Of a DNA stretch of 35,583 nucleotides, positions 15,860 through 25,050 are shown in pieces. Below the pieces are notes generated by a model. That model was not told the origin of the DNA. It saw nothing but the letters and a program-made list of their open reading frames with translations, and ran no database searches. How positions within the stretch are numbered: the stretch's first letter is position 1; each line of letters opens with the position of its first letter. The position numbers and the translations under genes are program-made. This stretch comes from Euryarchaeota archaeon UBA39 (GTDB lineage: Archaea; Thermoplasmatota; Poseidoniia; Poseidoniales; Thalassarchaeaceae). The DNA lies in contig DAQW01000023.1 in NCBI GenBank assembly GCA_002503045.1, forward strand, positions 1 to 35,583, written 5' to 3'.

Positions 15860-16843
15860 TCAATTTGGACCTATGCCGATTTCTATCTCGTTATTCTTCC
15901 AAACACCTCGATACATCAGTGTAGTTTGAAAACCAAGATGCACCCTTCCATCAGCCATTATTGAAATCAAACCTCCTCGGCCACCGAATGGAGTTACCAT
16001 ATCTAAGACGCTGGTTGATTCTATGGCAAGATCTGCTCCTTCCATTCGCATCCTAATTGCTAATTCATGGGCAGCGCATGATCGAATGTACGCTTCCCCT
16101 ACTCCTGTGCATGAAACCGCAATATTGGCATCAGCCCAAGTCGCTGCACCAATGATTGGAGTGTCACCTACTCGACCAAATGGTTTGCCAGTCATTCCAC
16201 CAGTACTCGTTGCAGCTGCAAGAATTCCATGGCTATCTAATGCAACAGCACCTACGGTGCCCATTCCTGGTGGGTCATCGCTAAATTCAGTTTCAACTCG
16301 ACCTTCTAAATCATGATCTAAAACTGCATCATCTTCATCTGTAGAGCCGATTTCTGAACGAGTGTCTTTCCACTTTTTCCATTGCGCTTTTCTAAGTTCT
16401 GTAATCAAATATTCAGAGTTTACTTCCTCTACTCCTGATTCAATGCCAAAACTATCTGCAGCATCTCCATTCAACATTACTGGCCAACCCTTCTGTAGAA
16501 TTGCATTAGCTACACGAATTGGATTTCGGACTTTTTTGACATTAATCACGGCCCCTGCTGCTTGATCTGCGCCCCTCATAATACTGGCATCCATGGTTAT
16601 TTTTCCACCCTCATCCAAAACTGAACCTTTACCAGCATTGAACAATGGTTCATCTTCTAACATCTCAACTGCTAGAGTTACTGCCTCGAGTGCATCAATT
16701 CCATCGGAAAGTAATGAGCCAACTGTAGATAGTACGGTTTCCATGCAGGAGACTCTTTCTGGATCAAGGGAAGTCATCCCTTTCCAAGGACCATCTCCTC
16801 CAGCTCCACCGTGAATTACTAGCACAGGGCCAGCCATTTCCAT
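15860..16843 (-). CDS. iaaA: Isoaspartyl peptidase / plant-type L-asparaginase (Ntn hydrolase)
   Basis: 327 aa precursor that self-cleaves before a threonine to give alpha and beta chains. It hydrolyses beta-aspartyl dipeptides from damaged proteins and asparagine. Signatures: IHGGAGG at the N-terminus, DEPLFNAGKGSVLDEGG and MDASIM in the alpha chain, and the cleavage site GMGTVGAVALD (nucleophile Thr about 196), followed by TSTGGMTGKPFGRVGDTPIIGAATWA. An acidic insertion precedes the cleavage site. The start is ATG 16843; GTG 16846 abuts the cyclophilin stop and ATG 16837 is also possible. Tight linkage to the upstream cyclophilin and pyrE implies co-transcription. A role in amino-acid salvage fits the other peptidases nearby. 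Confidence 0.93.
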   Translation of the reverse strand: MEMAGPVLVIHGGAGGDGPWKGMTSLDPERVSCMETVLSTVGSLLSDGIDALEAVTLAVEMLEDEPLFNAGKGSVLDEGGKITMDASIMRGADQAAGAVINVKKVRNPIRVANAILQKGWPVMLNGDAADSFGIESGVEEVNSEYLITELRKAQWKKWKDTRSEIGSTDEDDAVLDHDLEGRVETEFSDDPPGMGTVGAVALDSHGILAAATSTGGMTGKPFGRVGDTPIIGAATWADANIAVSCTGVGEAYIRSCAAHELAIRMRMEGADLAIESTSVLDMVTPFGGRGGLISIMADGRVHLGFQTTLMYRGVWKNNEIEIGIGPN

Positions 16844-16846
16844 CAC

Positions 16847-17404
16847 TCACATTCGAGTAACTGAAATGATTTCTTGTGGGGTTGTAGGTCTATCTCCATA
16901 ACCGGTTTGAGTTGTTTCAATTGCTGTTACGACATCCATTCCAGAAACTACCTTTCCAAAAACAGGATGAGCAGATTGACCTGGACCAAACCAATCAAGG
17001 AAATTATTGTGTTTGGTGTTGATGAAAAATTGAGAGCCGCCAGAATTTGGACGGCCGGTATTAGCCATAGAAAGAGTTCCAATTTCATTGCTGAATTTTT
17101 GAGTCAACTCATCTGGAATGTTTCCCCCTCGATCACGAACAATTGCTTGTCCATCAGAAGTTGTGTATGTTCCACCGCCATCCGGGCCACCAGTACCGGC
17201 TCGAGGAGAATTAGGATCCTTGGAATTTGGGCATCCACCTTGCAACATAAATCCTTGAATTACTCTGTGAAAATGTAGACCGTCATAATACCCTTTTTCT
17301 GCTAAATCCAGAAAATTACCTGCTGTTATCGGCATTGTATCCGTAAATAGTTCAATCGTGATTTCTCCTGCTGTGGTCTTCATGAGGACATTTGTTCCTG
17401 CCAT
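16847..17404 (-). CDS. Peptidyl-prolyl cis-trans isomerase, cyclophilin type
   Basis: 185 aa, cytoplasmic. Catalyses prolyl isomerisation during protein folding. Cyclophilin motifs: ITIELFTDTMPITAGNFLDLAEKGYYDG, the active-site stretch HFHRVIQGFMLQGG, IPDE, LSMANTGRPNSGGSQFFI and HPVFGKVVSGMDVV. The arginine of FHRVI and the Gln of GSQFF are retained, so activity is expected. An insertion around residues 60-95 with many glycines is common in bacterial and archaeal forms. The stop at 16847-16849 touches the isoaspartyl peptidase start region, and pyrE lies 30 bp upstream, so these three genes probably form one transcript. Confidence 0.95.
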   Translation of the reverse strand: MAGTNVLMKTTAGEITIELFTDTMPITAGNFLDLAEKGYYDGLHFHRVIQGFMLQGGCPNSKDPNSPRAGTGGPDGGGTYTTSDGQAIVRDRGGNIPDELTQKFSNEIGTLSMANTGRPNSGGSQFFINTKHNNFLDWFGPGQSAHPVFGKVVSGMDVVTAIETTQTGYGDRPTTPQEIISVTRM

Positions 17405-17434
17405 GTCACTCCCAACATAAGGAAGGATTTAGCC

Positions 17435-18025
17435 TCATGCATTGACAATATCTGAAAGGGTTAACAGAGGGAAAAGTGGTATTTCAGCATCTGCAAAGGC
17501 ATCGGAACCGCCCTCTTCTCTATCAAGAATGGTAATACAGCCAACAATCTCACACCCCATTTCTACCAAACGTTGGCATGCTTGTAATGCTGATCCACCA
17601 GTAGTAGTGACGTCTTCTAAAATTAAACATCTATCTCCTGAAACAAGAGTTGATCCTTCTATTCCTGGTGGGTTTCCAGTCTTTCTTCCACCCCTTCCTT
17701 TCGGCTCCTTTCGGATGATGAATCCTCGTAATTCACTTCCCGAAGGAGCTTTTGCGATTGCAATCCCTGTCAATGGAACTGCTCCCAATTCCAATCCTCC
17801 GATTGCGTCAATGGAACCCATCTGGTTTACCTTATTATGAATCAATACACCGAGTAAATGAGCACATTCTGGATCACACATTACTGGCTTCATATCAAAG
17901 AAATGAGGAGAAATCCTTCCCGATGCAAGAGTAAATGGATCATCTGGTTGATGCAAGTACGCAAGGGTTCGAACACGATCTGCAAGAGTTGCTCTAGCAC
18001 TTTCGGGGGTTGTAGTCTCCGCCAT
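17435..18025 (-). CDS. pyrE: Orotate phosphoribosyltransferase
   Basis: 196 aa from ATG 18025. Joins orotate to PRPP to give OMP in pyrimidine synthesis. The type I phosphoribosyltransferase PRPP loop is CLILEDVTTTGGSALQA. DDPFTLASGRISPHFFDMKP is the OPRT N-terminal substrate region. IIRKEPKGRGGRKTG corresponds to the flexible catalytic loop with its lysines. An in-frame ATG at 18067 would add 14 residues without family similarity; AGGA 6 nt before ATG 18025 favours the shorter form. It heads the minus-strand run toward cyclophilin and iaaA and is divergent from the polymerase D large-subunit gene across about 100 bp. Confidence 0.93.
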   Translation of the reverse strand: MAETTTPESARATLADRVRTLAYLHQPDDPFTLASGRISPHFFDMKPVMCDPECAHLLGVLIHNKVNQMGSIDAIGGLELGAVPLTGIAIAKAPSGSELRGFIIRKEPKGRGGRKTGNPPGIEGSTLVSGDRCLILEDVTTTGGSALQACQRLVEMGCEIVGCITILDREEGGSDAFADAEIPLFPLLTLSDIVNA

Positions 18026-18122
18026 GGTAGTTCCTAACTTAGACGATGAATGAAGGTTCGCAGCCATTTAGCGATTTGTTCATGTAGCGTCATTCAACAG
18101 AGGAGGCTCCCGAGGGTTGGAA

Positions 18123-21100
18123 ATGAGCGGTATTGGGACCTCTGCTTTCGATGAAGAAAGGCTCCAAAATGAGATGGACGAATATCATAATCGACTAGAT
18201 TCTGAAACTGAAAGATTGTACACTCTTGCAGATGAGGCAAGGAAAAAGGGACTTGATTTCTCAACTGAAATTGAAATCCCAAGAGCCATTGACCTAGCAG
18301 ATAGAACTGAGAAATTACTTGAAGAATATCTCGATGGATTGGAAGTCGCAGAAAAAATTCGAGGAATGTTACAGGAAGAAGACAGAGAAACTACTGCTAT
18401 CAAAATTGCATGTCAAGTGGCTAGAGAAATGATGGAAAGAACCGGGGATCAACAACGCTCAATCGATGCTGGATTGAGAGTTGGTCTTGCAATTCTTACA
18501 GAAGCGATCTTAGTCGCCCCTTTAGAAGGGATTGGGCAAGTTAGATTGTTGAATAATGTAGATGGTTCTACATTCCTATCTATCGATTTTTGCGGACCAA
18601 TAAGAGCTGCAGGTGGTACTGCACAGGCAATGGCAGTACTAATTGGAGACATGATTCGTTCTGAATTAGGATTGGCAAAATATGAGCCAACATTTGCTGA
18701 AGTTGAAAGAGTAAAGGAAGAATTCGGACTCTATCGAGCGGGAATGCAATACAAACCCACTCCTGAAGAAATTGATGTGATTGTGAAATCATGTCCTGTG
18801 ATGATCAATGGTGAATCTACAGAAGATCAAGAATGTGCAGGTTACCGAGAAGTAAGGAACATCGATGGAGGACGTGTGAGAGGTGGTGTCTTACTTGTAA
18901 TTGGAGAAGGATTGTGTCTCAAAGCACCAAAGATTCAGAAACATGTTGAACGTTTAGAAATTCCAGGATGGAGTTTTATCAGTGAATTTGCCAATCGGGG
19001 AAAAAATAAGGAAGATAAGAGTGGTACAGAATTTATCCCTAAAAAAATCAAGACTGATTCGAGATTTATGAAAGATATCATTGCAGGTCGCCCAGTATTT
19101 GGGATGCCTAACGAACCAGGAGGATTTAGACTCCGATATGGAAGGCCAAGAGCATCTGGATTAGCGGCTGCAGGCATGAATCCAGTATCAATGAAAGCAA
19201 TGAGTTCGTTCATTTCTGTTGGAACACAAATGAAAATTGAACGGCCAGGGAAAGCATGTGCTGTAACTCCCTGTACTGAGATAGATGGTCCAATGGTTCT
19301 CTTAGGTGATGGGACATTTGTTAGGGTCAATGATGAAGAAAAATGGAATGAAATTGAGGAGCAAGTAAGGGCAATTTGGGACAATGGGGAATTAATGCTA
19401 GGGTTTGGTGAATTCTTAGAAAACAACAAGACTCTAGTTCCATCTGCATTTACCTCCGAATGGTGGGCGTCTCAAGTTCTTGATTCAATTAAAAATCAAG
19501 AGGATCTAGATTTTCTTACATCTATCTTGAATTTTGGAGATTTGAAAACCCCTAATCCAGCCCCATGGGAACTCAGAAGAAGGCTACGAAGTAAATCAGA
19601 AAGATTGGATGTTGAATGGCAACTTCGTGATTGGCACCTATCACTTCGCCATGTTGTAGTGGATTGGGCCGCAGCAATTTCAATTTCTAAACGCTGGAAT
19701 GTTGGAATACATCCTTCACATAATCCTCAATGGTCTGATTTACCAATATTTATTCTTCCAAAACTTATTGATTCTCTAAATAATTCTCTAATTGAAAATG
19801 GAACATTGCGTATTCCCGATTCTGTTCTAGGATGGTCCGCTCCACAGATTATTGAAAATACTCCTATTGTTGAAACTTTCACAAAAAATGAGACTAATCT
19901 AAGAAGAAAAGATAATTCATCAAATTCAAAGACTGAGATTTTAGATGTTGGAACATATAAAATTCTTGAGTCTGATTTTGGGAGATTGCCAGAAAATCTT
20001 GGATTTCATCAACATGGATTGGTAAAATCATCACTAATGTGTCTAGGAATTTCTCATCGGCATGAGGATGATGACATAATTATTGACGATGGTTGGAACG
20101 GATTATTACATGGACTTGGTTTCTCGATTAAAGAAAATCAAATTACTAAAAGTGAAGAAATAATCAAAATTATTGAATCTAAATTGAAGATGATTGAAAA
20201 CGCAGAAAAGGTTGTTTTGTCAGAAGAAAAAAGAATCAACATCTTAAGAGAAATGCAAAGAACTGCTCGAATTCAAGCCGAAACTGCTGCTCGACAAAGA
20301 GGAGAAGGAATTGCCGCAACAGAACAAGCAGGACAAGAAGCTGAAGATGCTATTGATGACGATGGTCCCAAAGATGGAATGAAGTTCAATAAAGCAAAAA
20401 TAGAACTTGATGACAATGAAGTGATGAATAGTCTTTGGATTGTTAATGAAATGAGTCCTTTGGATTGGAAAGATGCTGCACCATGTAGAATTGGTTGTAG
20501 AATGGGGCGGCCTGAAAAGTCTGCACCAAGAGAAATGAAACAAAAGGCACATGCGCTCTATCCAATCCAAAATTATGGTGGGCCTCAACGATTGTTAGCA
20601 ACAGCAGTTTCTAGAGAAGGATCTATCCGAATTACTGTTGGACCCAGAAGATGTTTGAGATGTGATAGAGAAACACCACATGTTCGATGTCATCATCGTA
20701 CAATTCCAAATGAGCCGCAAGAATGTGGGGGCAGAACGGTTCCAGCGGATCGTAGAGGTTCTCATCTTCGAAATCGTTTAGGAGAATTAACAACTATTCC
20801 ACTTGCAGATATTCTTGAAGTAAAACGAATCTCACTTGGCCTTGATCGATTACCAGAACGAATCAAGGCAATGAAGGGATTAACATCTAAGGCGCAATAT
20901 CCAGAGCCGATTGAAAAGGGCATACTACGAGCAATTCATGATGTATCGGCCTTTAGAGATGGCACCATTAGATATGATATGATTGATGTCCCTGTAACTC
21001 ACTTTAGACCTGAAGAAATAGGCACCTCTGTAGAGAAATTAGTCGAATTAGGATACACGCATGATATTAGAGGGGATGAATTATCTAATGACTCACAAAT

Positions 21101-22187
21101 ATTGGAATTGTTTCCTCAAGATTTTATCCCAAGTAGAGATGGAGGTGAACATCTACTGAAAATTAGCAAATATTTGGATGATCTATTGGTTAGATTTTAC
21201 AAAATGGAACCTGAATTCAATGCTGAAACTATAGATGATTTAGTAGGTCAACTAGGAATTGCTCTTGCACCTCACACCTCAGGAGGTGTTCTTTGTCGGT
21301 TTATTGGATGGACTAATGCATCTGCAGGATATGGGCATACATTATTCCATGCCGCAAAACGAAGGAATTGTGATGGTGACGAAGATTGTGTCATGTTACT
21401 CTTAGATGGATTGCTTAATTTTAGTAGGATGATTCTGCCTTCTACCCGTGGGGGTAGAATGGATGCTCCATTGACATTGACCACAAGATTGAATCCAATG
21501 GAATTAGATAAAGAAGCATTGCATGTAGATGCAGGATGGAACTACTCTACGGAATTCTATACAGAGACTTTAGATTCACCACATCCTCGAAAAATCGTTG
21601 ATCAAAATTTGGTTGATTTGGTGAATAATCGAATTGGAACTGTTGGGGCTGTTCGTGGATATGGGTACTCACATGAATTGGAATCGTTGGATGCTGGGCC
21701 CAAAAACTCAGCATACAAAACCCTAGGGAGTATGACTGACAAGATGAGTGCTCAATTGGCCCTTGGACGCAAGTTACGGAGTGTTGATGCTAGAATTGTT
21801 GCTTCGACTGTAATTGGTTCACATTTGCTTCCTGATGTAAGAGGAAATTTGAATGCATTTAGTAGACAAAAAGTACGATGTGCAAAATGTAATCATTCAT
21901 ATCGGAGATTACCATTAGCAGGAAAATGTATCCAGATGCAAGGTGCAAGTGGAGGTTTGCATGGACATCACTCAAGTAAAATGGAAGAAACTCGATGTGG
22001 AGGCAATCTCATTCTTACTGTTTCTCAGGGAGCTGTAAGGAAATATCTTGGAGTAATCAATCACGTCATAGATAACTTTGGAATTGATTCATACACTCAA
22101 CAATATGTAGATTGGATGGCAGATAGTGTTGAATCAGTATTCCAAAATGATAAGGTTACAGTATATACATTAGACGATTTTCTTTGA
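18123..22187 (+). CDS. polC: DNA polymerase D (Pol II) large subunit DP2
   Basis: 1354 aa. Catalytic subunit of the archaeal replicative polymerase D. The catalytic segment is NCDGDEDCVMLLLDGLLNFSR with aspartates at about 1084 and 1086. Upstream hallmarks include DFCGPIRAAGGTAQAMAVLIGD (about 155-175) and CRIGCRMGRPEK (about 795). Zinc-ribbon cysteines lie at about 844/847 (RRCLRCD) and 1253/1256 (RCAKCNH). No intein is present, although DP2 genes often carry one. The protein is somewhat longer than usual (about 1100-1300 aa), mainly from a low-complexity, charged helical stretch at about 580-750. ATG 18123 is preferred; TTG 18117 is an alternative. The small subunit DP1 is not in the window. 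The TGA stop abuts the stop of the convergent gene with no gap. Confidence 0.97.
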   Translation: MSGIGTSAFDEERLQNEMDEYHNRLDSETERLYTLADEARKKGLDFSTEIEIPRAIDLADRTEKLLEEYLDGLEVAEKIRGMLQEEDRETTAIKIACQVAREMMERTGDQQRSIDAGLRVGLAILTEAILVAPLEGIGQVRLLNNVDGSTFLSIDFCGPIRAAGGTAQAMAVLIGDMIRSELGLAKYEPTFAEVERVKEEFGLYRAGMQYKPTPEEIDVIVKSCPVMINGESTEDQECAGYREVRNIDGGRVRGGVLLVIGEGLCLKAPKIQKHVERLEIPGWSFISEFANRGKNKEDKSGTEFIPKKIKTDSRFMKDIIAGRPVFGMPNEPGGFRLRYGRPRASGLAAAGMNPVSMKAMSSFISVGTQMKIERPGKACAVTPCTEIDGPMVLLGDGTFVRVNDEEKWNEIEEQVRAIWDNGELMLGFGEFLENNKTLVPSAFTSEWWASQVLDSIKNQEDLDFLTSILNFGDLKTPNPAPWELRRRLRSKSERLDVEWQLRDWHLSLRHVVVDWAAAISISKRWNVGIHPSHNPQWSDLPIFILPKLIDSLNNSLIENGTLRIPDSVLGWSAPQIIENTPIVETFTKNETNLRRKDNSSNSKTEILDVGTYKILESDFGRLPENLGFHQHGLVKSSLMCLGISHRHEDDDIIIDDGWNGLLHGLGFSIKENQITKSEEIIKIIESKLKMIENAEKVVLSEEKRINILREMQRTARIQAETAARQRGEGIAATEQAGQEAEDAIDDDGPKDGMKFNKAKIELDDNEVMNSLWIVNEMSPLDWKDAAPCRIGCRMGRPEKSAPREMKQKAHALYPIQNYGGPQRLLATAVSREGSIRITVGPRRCLRCDRETPHVRCHHRTIPNEPQECGGRTVPADRRGSHLRNRLGELTTIPLADILEVKRISLGLDRLPERIKAMKGLTSKAQYPEPIEKGILRAIHDVSAFRDGTIRYDMIDVPVTHFRPEEIGTSVEKLVELGYTHDIRGDELSNDSQILELFPQDFIPSRDGGEHLLKISKYLDDLLVRFYKMEPEFNAETIDDLVGQLGIALAPHTSGGVLCRFIGWTNASAGYGHTLFHAAKRRNCDGDEDCVMLLLDGLLNFSRMILPSTRGGRMDAPLTLTTRLNPMELDKEALHVDAGWNYSTEFYTETLDSPHPRKIVDQNLVDLVNNRIGTVGAVRGYGYSHELESLDAGPKNSAYKTLGSMTDKMSAQLALGRKLRSVDARIVASTVIGSHLLPDVRGNLNAFSRQKVRCAKCNHSYRRLPLAGKCIQMQGASGGLHGHHSSKMEETRCGGNLILTVSQGAVRKYLGVINHVIDNFGIDSYTQQYVDWMADSVESVFQNDKVTVYTLDDFL

Positions 22188-23069
22188 TTAAGGCCCTCGT
22201 CTTTTCTTTTGGCTGCCTCCTAATTTATCCCAAAGGTCGCTGATTGTATTCACATCTTCATCGATTGTTGCTTTACCTTGTAATCCAGTTTCATCACCTT
22301 CTCCAAGTTCATCTAAAGACTCTAATTCAGCATCTGCTTCTTCCATTTCTTCGTCACCCTCTTCTAACTCTGGTTCTGGATCATCTACAGACCAATGGCG
22401 TCGTTTAGACATCATGTTTGAAGCAGAAGTAGATCCAGCAAGTAAATCATCAACATCTACAGGATCCCCTCCTGAAAGTGATTTCTCGACCTCTTTCCAT
22501 TCTTGTCTAAGTTTTCGAACAACTGGAGACCCTCGTTTTGAACGACGTGATGCTGCCCAAGAACGTAAAGTCCGATCTGAAACAATTAGGACAAGTGCAA
22601 GTACATTCGCAATAATATATCCTTCAATCTTTATGGGGGTGTAAAGTTCCATCTCAGTTCTCAAATCAATTTCAACTATATCAGACGGAACAGGATAAAT
22701 CTGGCCATTTTGTTTTATTGATATCAAGAAAACAGATGGCCCGGGAGGAAGTGAATAATCTCCTGAACCCGATACGTTTGAGCCCCCATCATGAATTTCG
22801 ATAACAGTTCCATCTGACAATTGTAATTGGATAGTTACTTCAGATGATTCCATCCCTTCGACTTCATTTACCTCATAAATTACATGAAATGGTATATCTT
22901 TTCCTAAAATATCGGGCCCATCAAATCGATATTCTGTAACAATATCACTATCTGGAGAAATAAGATATTGTTCAGCTGAGGCGCTTAATGCACCTGTCCA
23001 AATTATATTCAAAAGAACAAATGTGACAATAGTAGTGATGGCCGATTTTCGTGAATTTTCAACACTCAC
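22188..23069 (-). CDS. Exported single-span membrane protein with acidic cytoplasmic tail, unknown function
   Basis: 293 aa starting at GTG 23069. An N-terminal signal sequence (hydrophobic about 10-30) is followed by a beta-rich extracytoplasmic domain (about 35-140), a transmembrane segment at about 147-165 and a charged C-terminal part. That tail contains a basic patch (RRSKRGSPVVRKLRQEWKEVE) and then a long acidic run of Glu and Asp (about 225-275) ending KKRRGP. I do not recognise the family. The start codon overlaps the mptE stop by 4 bp (GTGA), so translation is probably coupled. Its stop directly abuts the polC stop. Confidence 0.75.
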   Translation of the reverse strand: MSVENSRKSAITTIVTFVLLNIIWTGALSASAEQYLISPDSDIVTEYRFDGPDILGKDIPFHVIYEVNEVEGMESSEVTIQLQLSDGTVIEIHDGGSNVSGSGDYSLPPGPSVFLISIKQNGQIYPVPSDIVEIDLRTEMELYTPIKIEGYIIANVLALVLIVSDRTLRSWAASRRSKRGSPVVRKLRQEWKEVEKSLSGGDPVDVDDLLAGSTSASNMMSKRRHWSVDDPEPELEEGDEEMEEADAELESLDELGEGDETGLQGKATIDEDVNTISDLWDKLGGSQKKRRGP

Positions 23070-23815
23070 TTCGACGACTCTCCTAACAATCTATCAATGA
23101 CCTCTTGCATAAATATCAGTTTTCTTAGTTTTCGTTCTGGATCAGTGGCTCCAGACCATTTGCCAACGATATCACTTCTATAGCCCAATAGGGCGATTTC
23201 AGATACAGGGATACCCAAGAAACCAATCAAACATATTGTACGATCTCCGTCTGTGAAACCACCTGGATTCAACATCCCATGTATTCGATTTGGTGTCTGG
23301 TGTGTCAATATCAATCTCGGAGGGTCGTTTAATTCTGAAATATCTTCAAGAAGTTGGGTCCAATCTTTTTGATTGTCTCCGTGAGCATGTAAAATGTGCA
23401 TTATTTTTCTTTTTGCTGCCTGAGAAATATGTGGGTGACCATCAGCATCAGTAACCAATGCCAGAGTCTTTGACCAAATTTCCTCTTGAATGGGTTTTTC
23501 AAATTCTTGAATTACTCCTATTGAACCGTCTGCAAATATAAATCGATAATTCGATTCGAGGGCTGAAGTGATTTCTTCAATACTTACTGCAGCACCAACA
23601 GCGGCAATAGGGCCATCGAATATATTTTCTTGCAAAGCAGTAACACTTTTTTCTCTTTCATCTTCACTCCAATCTTGAACTTTAGATGATAATGAAGTAA
23701 CCCGTTGAAGAAGTAAATCAGCACTCTCTTGATCGTCTGATAATGGCCAACTAAATTGAGCTCTAACTCGATCTTGGACTTTCATGCCAATTGAACGAAC
23801 CTCGTGAGGGCTCAT
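23066..23815 (-). CDS. mptE: 6-hydroxymethyl-7,8-dihydropterin pyrophosphokinase, MptE type (DUF115)
   Basis: 249 aa. Transfers pyrophosphate from ATP to 6-hydroxymethyl-dihydropterin, a step toward tetrahydromethanopterin or folate. MptE motifs in order: FADGS (about 94-98), VTDADG (121-126; the family usually has VTDLDG), HAHGDN (143-148), GGFTDGDR (185-192) and a C-terminal KLRKLIFMQEVIDRL helix. Residues GPIAAVGAAVS (about 68-78) replace the usual glycine-rich start of the fold. Length fits the family. It is divergent from the primase gene and translationally coupled to the downstream membrane-protein gene by a 4-bp overlap. Which pterin cofactor the cell makes cannot be told here. Confidence 0.88.
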   Translation of the reverse strand: MSPHEVRSIGMKVQDRVRAQFSWPLSDDQESADLLLQRVTSLSSKVQDWSEDEREKSVTALQENIFDGPIAAVGAAVSIEEITSALESNYRFIFADGSIGVIQEFEKPIQEEIWSKTLALVTDADGHPHISQAAKRKIMHILHAHGDNQKDWTQLLEDISELNDPPRLILTHQTPNRIHGMLNPGGFTDGDRTICLIGFLGIPVSEIALLGYRSDIVGKWSGATDPERKLRKLIFMQEVIDRLLGESSK

Positions 23816-23874
23816 GGAGGTCTACGCACCGGTCGCGTTGAAGAACCCCCGTGTTACTTCACGTCCGAGAATCC

Positions 23875-25026
23875 ATGCCCATGCCGATGCGTCCTCCTCT
23901 CATTGACGATGCAAAAGTGCTAGCACGCTATCCATTTTTACCTCAATCTGCAGATCATACTCGAACTCTATTATCTGATAATGGAATTAGTATGGAAGAT
24001 TTGCTTTCTGCTGCATGGCTTTCAGATATTAGACGAAAAGGAGACATGAGAGTGAAAGATTCAGTTCTTCATGATGATGGGATAGAACAACGTTCAGGTG
24101 ATCTTAGTACCGAACTAGGACGAATGTCAGAAAGTCTCTCATTCCTTTATGCAATGATGGTTGCATGTGCTACATTTGACGAAAGAGTGACTGCTAGATG
24201 GGCTGAAGGTGAGTCTACCCGTGCAGACAAATTATTGGGAAATGATACTGCAATATTTGAAAAAGTAGCCACCACTTACTTATCTAATATTAGGAAAGAA
24301 ACAAAGGCAGCAGAAATTATCTATTCTATTCCATTAACTGATTTCATTGAACTGAGTCCAAGAATTAGTGGAGATTATTGGAGGCTACCCAATAGACCCA
24401 TGAAAGATGGATGGATCGAGATGGGGCCTTCGACTGGTGAAAATAGTCAACAAAGAGTTGCTAGATTAATCAAAGAAAGAATTAGAGAGGATTTGAGAAA
24501 TCGTTGTGATGAAAGAATGGAAAAAATTGACGAAGGATTTGCTGAAAAATTGAGTGAACCTGTTGGTGCGGTTTTAACTATACTTCAATCAAGATCAACC
24601 TTAGATTTTGAAGCAGGTGAAGCAACTAGATCTGACTGGCCTCCTTGTATGGAAATTGCAATTAAAGAGTTGTCAATGGGTGAGAATCTCAATCATTCCG
24701 GACGAGTTTTTCTAGCAGCAATTAGTGCAGCATTAGGACTAGAACAAGAGCAATGTGCATCTTTCTTTCAAGGTGCACCTGATTATAATCCTGAAACAAC
24801 GAAATATCAAATCGGGCATGTATATGATCGAGAATATACTCCTGCCGGCTGTAGCAGATTAAAAATGGACGGAAGATGTCCTGTTTCTCCAGGTGATGAC
24901 CCAATTTGTGATCGACCAAAAATGAAGCATCCACTCTCATATGTATGGTGGAAACAAAGAGATAGGGCAAGACAAGAAGAACAAGAAAATTCCAAGGATG
25001 AACCTATGGAAACGGCCAACCCTTGA
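23875..25026 (+). CDS. priL: DNA primase large subunit PriL
   Basis: 383 aa. Regulatory iron-sulfur subunit of the archaeal/eukaryotic-type primase. The C-terminal domain holds the four cysteines expected to bind a 4Fe-4S cluster: Cys about 258 (WPPCMEIA), 326 (PAGCSRL), 335 (DGRCPV) and 345 (PICDRP). The typical KYQIGHVYD and KHPLSYVWW motifs flank them. The N-terminal half is helical, as in other PriL proteins. The last 25 residues are highly charged and probably disordered. ATG 23875 is chosen; two more in-frame ATGs follow within 12 bp and GTG 23851 lies upstream. The catalytic subunit PriS is not in the window. The neighbourhood links it with polymerase D large subunit. Confidence 0.9.
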   Translation: MPMPMRPPLIDDAKVLARYPFLPQSADHTRTLLSDNGISMEDLLSAAWLSDIRRKGDMRVKDSVLHDDGIEQRSGDLSTELGRMSESLSFLYAMMVACATFDERVTARWAEGESTRADKLLGNDTAIFEKVATTYLSNIRKETKAAEIIYSIPLTDFIELSPRISGDYWRLPNRPMKDGWIEMGPSTGENSQQRVARLIKERIREDLRNRCDERMEKIDEGFAEKLSEPVGAVLTILQSRSTLDFEAGEATRSDWPPCMEIAIKELSMGENLNHSGRVFLAAISAALGLEQEQCASFFQGAPDYNPETTKYQIGHVYDREYTPAGCSRLKMDGRCPVSPGDDPICDRPKMKHPLSYVWWKQRDRARQEEQENSKDEPMETANP

Positions 25027-25050
25027 TAGGCATGTACTCTTTACTCCCAC

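Noticed and set aside
21440..21459. 8-bp perfect inverted repeat inside polC
   Set aside because: It encodes the conserved STRGGRMD stretch of DP2, so it is best explained by coding constraint.
18123..22187. Intein in the polymerase D large subunit
   Set aside because: No splice-junction Cys/Ser...HN-Cys/Ser blocks or endonuclease motifs; the extra length is a charged linker.
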